Below are positions 61,267 through 64,000 of a stretch of 64,000 nt of DNA, piece after piece. Position numbers and translations under genes: made by a program. Numbering within the stretch: position 1 is the stretch's first letter; each line of letters opens with the position of its first letter. Below the pieces are notes generated by a model. It was not told where the DNA came from, did not search any database, and worked only from the letters and a program-made list of their open reading frames with translations. This DNA is from Chitinophagaceae bacterium BSSC1 (GTDB lineage Bacteria; Bacteroidota; Bacteroidia; Chitinophagales; Chitinophagaceae). The stretch spans positions 663,996 through 727,995 of the forward strand of contig NKJC01000002.1 of NCBI GenBank assembly GCA_002256435.1. The letters are read 5' to 3'.

Positions 61267-62034
61267 TTATTTATCCAAGATATTCATCAAGTGGTGTTTG
61301 CTCTTGAGCATGTATTCTTTACTTTGTTCAATAGCGTGCATCACTTGATCCAGAATCTCCTCTACTGGTTGGGAATAATCTATCACCATGGGCTCCTTAA
61401 ATCTGATAGAAAGTTGCGCCCCTTTTTTCTTAAAAGACAATCCGGTTTTAGAAAATGCTCTCCAGAATCCGTTGATTACTACTGGAACAACAATGGGCTG
61501 ATTATTCTTGATAATATAGGCTGTACCTTTTCTACCAGGTGCAAATGGCTTGGTGGTTCCTTGCGGAAATGTAATTACCCAACTTTTGTCTAGTGCTTCG
61601 TCAATTTTTTGAGTATCTGATTCATCGCGGGTTCTGGCAATGTCTTTGCCTTCTGAGCGCCAAGTTCTTTTAATGGTCAATGCCCCAGCCATTTTAAACA
61701 AACGGCTAATCAAACTACCATTCATGGTTTCTTCAGCAGCCACAAAATATACATTGGTAAAGGGATTCAACAAATAATAAGGCAGCCCCAAACGGTTCTC
61801 TTTACGCCATTTAACAGCGCAAAATATGTGTAAAAAAGTAATCACATCCGCAAAATAGGTTTGGTGATTGCTTACAAAAAGAACGTTGTTTTTGGGCAAT
61901 CCCTTTAAATGTTCGGTTCCTTCAATGCGTATATTGTTAACCATTGCCAATCCCGGATAGGAAGCAGCACCAACCAAGGCATATACACAGGAACGCACCA
62001 ATTTAATATTCCTCATTCGCTCAGTCAATCGCAT
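61267..62034 (-). CDS. PlsC-like 1-acyl-glycerol-3-phosphate acyltransferase
   Basis: The 255-residue protein has the acyltransferase HX4D motif in SNHQTYFADVITF and motif III as TFPQGTTKPFAPGRKGTAYI, where canonical FPEGTR is FPQGTT. A hydrophobic N-terminal segment (LVRSCVYALVGAASYPGLAM) fits membrane association. The altered motif III suggests a distinct acceptor or ornithine-lipid-type role rather than loss of function, because the flanking GRKGTA segment remains. The acceptor is not assignable. Confidence 0.86.
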   Translation of the reverse strand: MRLTERMRNIKLVRSCVYALVGAASYPGLAMVNNIRIEGTEHLKGLPKNNVLFVSNHQTYFADVITFLHIFCAVKWRKENRLGLPYYLLNPFTNVYFVAAEETMNGSLISRLFKMAGALTIKRTWRSEGKDIARTRDESDTQKIDEALDKSWVITFPQGTTKPFAPGRKGTAYIIKNNQPIVVPVVINGFWRAFSKTGLSFKKKGAQLSIRFKEPMVIDYSQPVEEILDQVMHAIEQSKEYMLKSKHHLMNILDK

Positions 62035-62152
62035 AGAAAGGTTGTTTGCACCGCTGCAAAATAGGGAATGTCAGGAAATTGTAAGCTAGAAGTATAAAAA
62101 TAAATCCATTGTATGCTGCATACCAATAATTTTGTGCCACCAAAATCAATAC

Positions 62153-62815
62153 ATGGAACTCAATACAGTGATTTTTGACATTGATGGTTTACTCATAGAC
62201 AGTGAGCCATTGTGGAACGAGGCAGCAGAAGAGGTTTTTAAAGCTTATGGCGTTAATCTTACAGAGGAACAATATAAAAGCACCACCGGACTAAGAACCA
62301 AGGAATTTGTACATTGGTGGTTTGGGCACTATCAAATTGGGGAGGCAGAACATAGTATTGCAGAAAAGAAAATTGTCCAATCAGTTCTTGAAAAGATAGA
62401 AAATCAAGCAGCTATTATGCCTGGTCTTGGATATATATTTGACTTTTTCCACAAGAAACAGTTCAATATTGGATTAGCCACTTCATCACCTCAAGAATTA
62501 ATTGACCTAGTGATTCAAATGACAGGAATTGGAGATTACCTTACAGCTACGGCCTCTGCCGACCAACTACCTTTTGGCAAACCACACCCACAGGTCTATT
62601 TGAATTGCGCTGCAAAAATGAATGTGGCTCCCACCAGTTGTATTTGTTTTGAAGACAGTTTTAACGGCTTGATTGCAGCAAAAGCGGCTAGAATGAAATG
62701 TGTAGTTGTGCCACATTATTCCCAATTAAAAGACGAAAAATGGGGAGCTGCAGACTTAAAACTTTCATCGCTTCAAAACTTTGGGGAACTACATTTTAAC
62801 CTAGTTCAATACTAG
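62153..62815 (+). CDS. HAD phosphatase, HxpB/YniC-like
   Basis: From the ATG at 62153 the protein has 220 residues (MELNTVIFDIDGLLIDSEPL). HAD subfamily IA motifs are FDIDGLLIDSEPLW, IGLATSSPQELI, the Lys in LPFGKPHPQVYL, and ICFEDSFNGLIAAKAA. The GLLIDSEPLW opening and the length are typical of hexitol or 2-deoxyglucose-6-phosphate phosphatases. A TTG start at 62132 is less likely. Confidence 0.9.
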   Translation: MELNTVIFDIDGLLIDSEPLWNEAAEEVFKAYGVNLTEEQYKSTTGLRTKEFVHWWFGHYQIGEAEHSIAEKKIVQSVLEKIENQAAIMPGLGYIFDFFHKKQFNIGLATSSPQELIDLVIQMTGIGDYLTATASADQLPFGKPHPQVYLNCAAKMNVAPTSCICFEDSFNGLIAAKAARMKCVVVPHYSQLKDEKWGAADLKLSSLQNFGELHFNLVQY

Positions 62816-62858
62816 TAAGATAAGTTAGAAAGCATTTTACCTATTTATAGTGCACAAA

Positions 62859-62889
62859 AAAAAGTCCCGAACAATGTCCGGGACTTTTT
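62859..62889. terminator. Bidirectional intrinsic terminator
   Basis: AAAAAGTCCCG (62859-62869) and CGGGACTTTTT (62879-62889) pair around a 9-base loop between the convergent HAD and OmpA genes, with T runs on both strands. Confidence 0.93.
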
Positions 62890-62904
62890 CAATTATGAAC
62901 CTAT

Positions 62905-63681
62905 TTAGTTTTTACTCTTCAAATTAGGGAAAGGAGCTGGAACAGTATTAGGACCCTCTTCAGTAGTTCCTTGTAAATCAACCGTATTCACGTCTCCATC
63001 TTGGCCATAAGACCAGATAAAGCGGCTTTCAGCAACACCTTGTTTTTCAACTAGGTATTTGATCACAGCATTTACCCTATCCCAACTTAATTGCTGGGCA
63101 GACTTGCTAGATGCACCATATCCAATCACTTTTACTTTGCAATTAGGATTGGCGTTGATTCTTGCTGCAGCAGCTGCTAAAACTGTTTCGTTATCCTTAG
63201 ACAATTTAGCCTTGCCTTTGAATTGAACACTTGGCAAACCACCAATATTACATTCTGGAACAGCAACAGGTTTCATATTAGATACCATGTCTCTGATCTC
63301 CTTGCAGCAAGCTGGTTCTGGGCAATTACCAATACCATCAGCATTTACTGGAAAACATTTTTGTGGTGTCAGGAGTTCCTTATCCTTAAAATCAGGAACA
63401 CCATCCCCATCTGTATCTTTAGACACACCATGACTATCTACAGGAGCTCCTGCAGGCGTATTTGGTTCTAAGTCAAACTGATCTGTAACACCATCTTTGT
63501 CCGCATCGGGCAAAACAATTTTGGGTAATTTCATGTGGGTGGGTTTATTCAATTCAGAATAAACATAATTGTTGGGGTTGATCCAGTATAAAGGTTCAAC
63601 ACGCTTTCTGCTTTGCGCTGATACTTGTAAGGCAAAAACCGCCAATACCAGTACAGACATTATTTTGATAATTCTTTTCAT
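62905..63681 (-). CDS. OmpA-family protein with calcium-binding type-3 repeats
   Basis: The 258-residue protein has a signal peptide (MKRIIKIMSVLVLAVFALQV, then SAQ). DADKDGVTDQFDLEPNTPAG and DTDGDGVPDFKDKELLTP are thrombospondin type 3 repeats that bind calcium. Two Cys-containing segments follow (PEPACCKEI, VPECNIGG). The OmpA C-terminal domain starts near 148 (SVQFKGKAKLSKDNETVLAA) and includes VKVIGYGASSKSAQQLSWDR with VNAVIKYL, the peptidoglycan-contact helix. It probably anchors the outer membrane to the wall together with the barrel protein encoded 25 bases upstream. Confidence 0.92.
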   Translation of the reverse strand: MKRIIKIMSVLVLAVFALQVSAQSRKRVEPLYWINPNNYVYSELNKPTHMKLPKIVLPDADKDGVTDQFDLEPNTPAGAPVDSHGVSKDTDGDGVPDFKDKELLTPQKCFPVNADGIGNCPEPACCKEIRDMVSNMKPVAVPECNIGGLPSVQFKGKAKLSKDNETVLAAAAARINANPNCKVKVIGYGASSKSAQQLSWDRVNAVIKYLVEKQGVAESRFIWSYGQDGDVNTVDLQGTTEEGPNTVPAPFPNLKSKN

Positions 63682-63706
63682 GTTTCTTGGTTTTAATCAG
63701 TGTGGC

Positions 63707-64000
63707 TTATAAATTGATATTGATATGGGCGCTCAAATAGCTCATGAGACCTCTCTGAGTAGAAAGACCAGATCCATCAACATATTTGTCAAGGGTAGTA
63801 AATTTCTGTTCAATACCTATATTGTATTTGGTATTGATTTTATAAGAAAATCCACCACCAAAATCTAATCCATGTCTAACAATTCTGTCTCCTACTGAAA
63901 AAAGAGCCCCTCTTTTACCCTCTGGGTTATAACCAGGAGCATCGTATTTACCATCTTGTAATGCTTGAACCGCAGATACAATGTCTTTTGTTTGTGCATT
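63707..64000 (-). CDS. Outer-membrane beta-barrel protein, C-terminal part (N-terminus outside the window)
   Basis: The open minus-strand frame from the window edge to the TAA at 63707-63709 encodes about 97 residues. It includes VGDRIVRHGLDFGGGFSYKI, NTKYNIGIEQKFTTLDKYVD and MSYLSAHININL at the end. Alternating hydrophobic residues and the terminal aromatic and beta pattern fit the last strands of an outer-membrane beta-barrel. The gap of 25 bases to ompA indicates one operon. Confidence 0.72.
   Translation of the reverse strand, partial: NAQTKDIVSAVQALQDGKYDAPGYNPEGKRGALFSVGDRIVRHGLDFGGGFSYKINTKYNIGIEQKFTTLDKYVDGSGLSTQRGLMSYLSAHININL

Noticed and set aside
1-64000. tRNA, rRNA, prophage, toxin-antitoxin or restriction genes
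   Set aside because: Both strands of the intergenic gaps were read for cloverleaf patterns and none was convincing. No gene matched phage, toxin-antitoxin or restriction families.

Overview
The window looks like chromosomal DNA of a Bacteroidota bacterium, most likely family Chitinophagaceae. The evidence is an AT-rich composition, a large secreted protein ending in a type IX secretion (T9SS) sorting domain, a Mrp protein whose CxxC motif is replaced in the Bacteroidota manner, BlaI paired with an M56 protein, and many start codons preceded closely by TAnnTTTG-like -7 boxes instead of Shine-Dalgarno sequences. I see no rRNA, tRNA, CRISPR array, insertion sequence or prophage. No gap between genes exceeds about 300 bases. 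Several starts were moved inward from the longest open frame to an ATG that fits the family N-terminus.

Layout. 1-1567: truncated XRE/S24-type regulator, surE and a small membrane protein. 1571-10328, minus strand: a trio of SUMF1-fold protein, 1639-residue T9SS repeat protein and lipoprotein, plus a secreted ADP-ribosylglycohydrolase-fold protein. 10453-13393: a blaI/blaR1-like pair whose membrane protein also carries an N-acetylmuramoyl-L-alanine amidase, two plug-like segments and a TonB C-terminal domain; three matching 16-bp palindromes precede blaI. 13442-16961: lpxB, a small membrane protein and a penicillin-acylase-family hydrolase. 17193-19871: metX, divergent from an OsmC-like gene and metZ. 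19883-30633: a carbohydrate region (GH130, ThuA, YdjC/ChbG deacetylase, MFS transporter, Gfo/Idh/MocA dehydrogenase, Dabb protein, GH3, xylose-isomerase-like TIM barrel, NrtR/AraR-like regulator, HAD phosphatase).

30630-52964 is mostly housekeeping: cmk, a fasciclin protein, GDPD, paiB, mrp, hbd, yigZ, ribD, prmC, exbB/exbD, an SPFH protein, pepT, an FKBP isomerase, namZ, fmt, a rhodanese-thioredoxin lipoprotein, a LysM protein, an RNA methyltransferase, folA and thyA. 53061-57462 is an unusual signalling locus. It has a NarL-type response regulator, a secreted GH5 enzyme, a stand-alone receiver with Glu at the phosphoacceptor position, and a PAS-PAS-PAS-DHp-receiver protein without a kinase ATPase domain, separated by intergenic segments rich in hairpins. 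57548-64000 carries proline dehydrogenase, an SDR, a dipeptide epimerase, a thioesterase, a PlsC-like acyltransferase, a HAD phosphatase, an OmpA protein and the end of an outer-membrane barrel gene.

The most interesting items are the M56-amidase-TonB fusion under apparent BlaI control, the kinase-less PAS/DHp/receiver protein with its companion receiver, the three-fold FDGH super-repeat in the T9SS protein, and a putative oxidative (3-keto-type) glycoside-utilisation cluster. Functions come from motifs and family knowledge; no database search was run.
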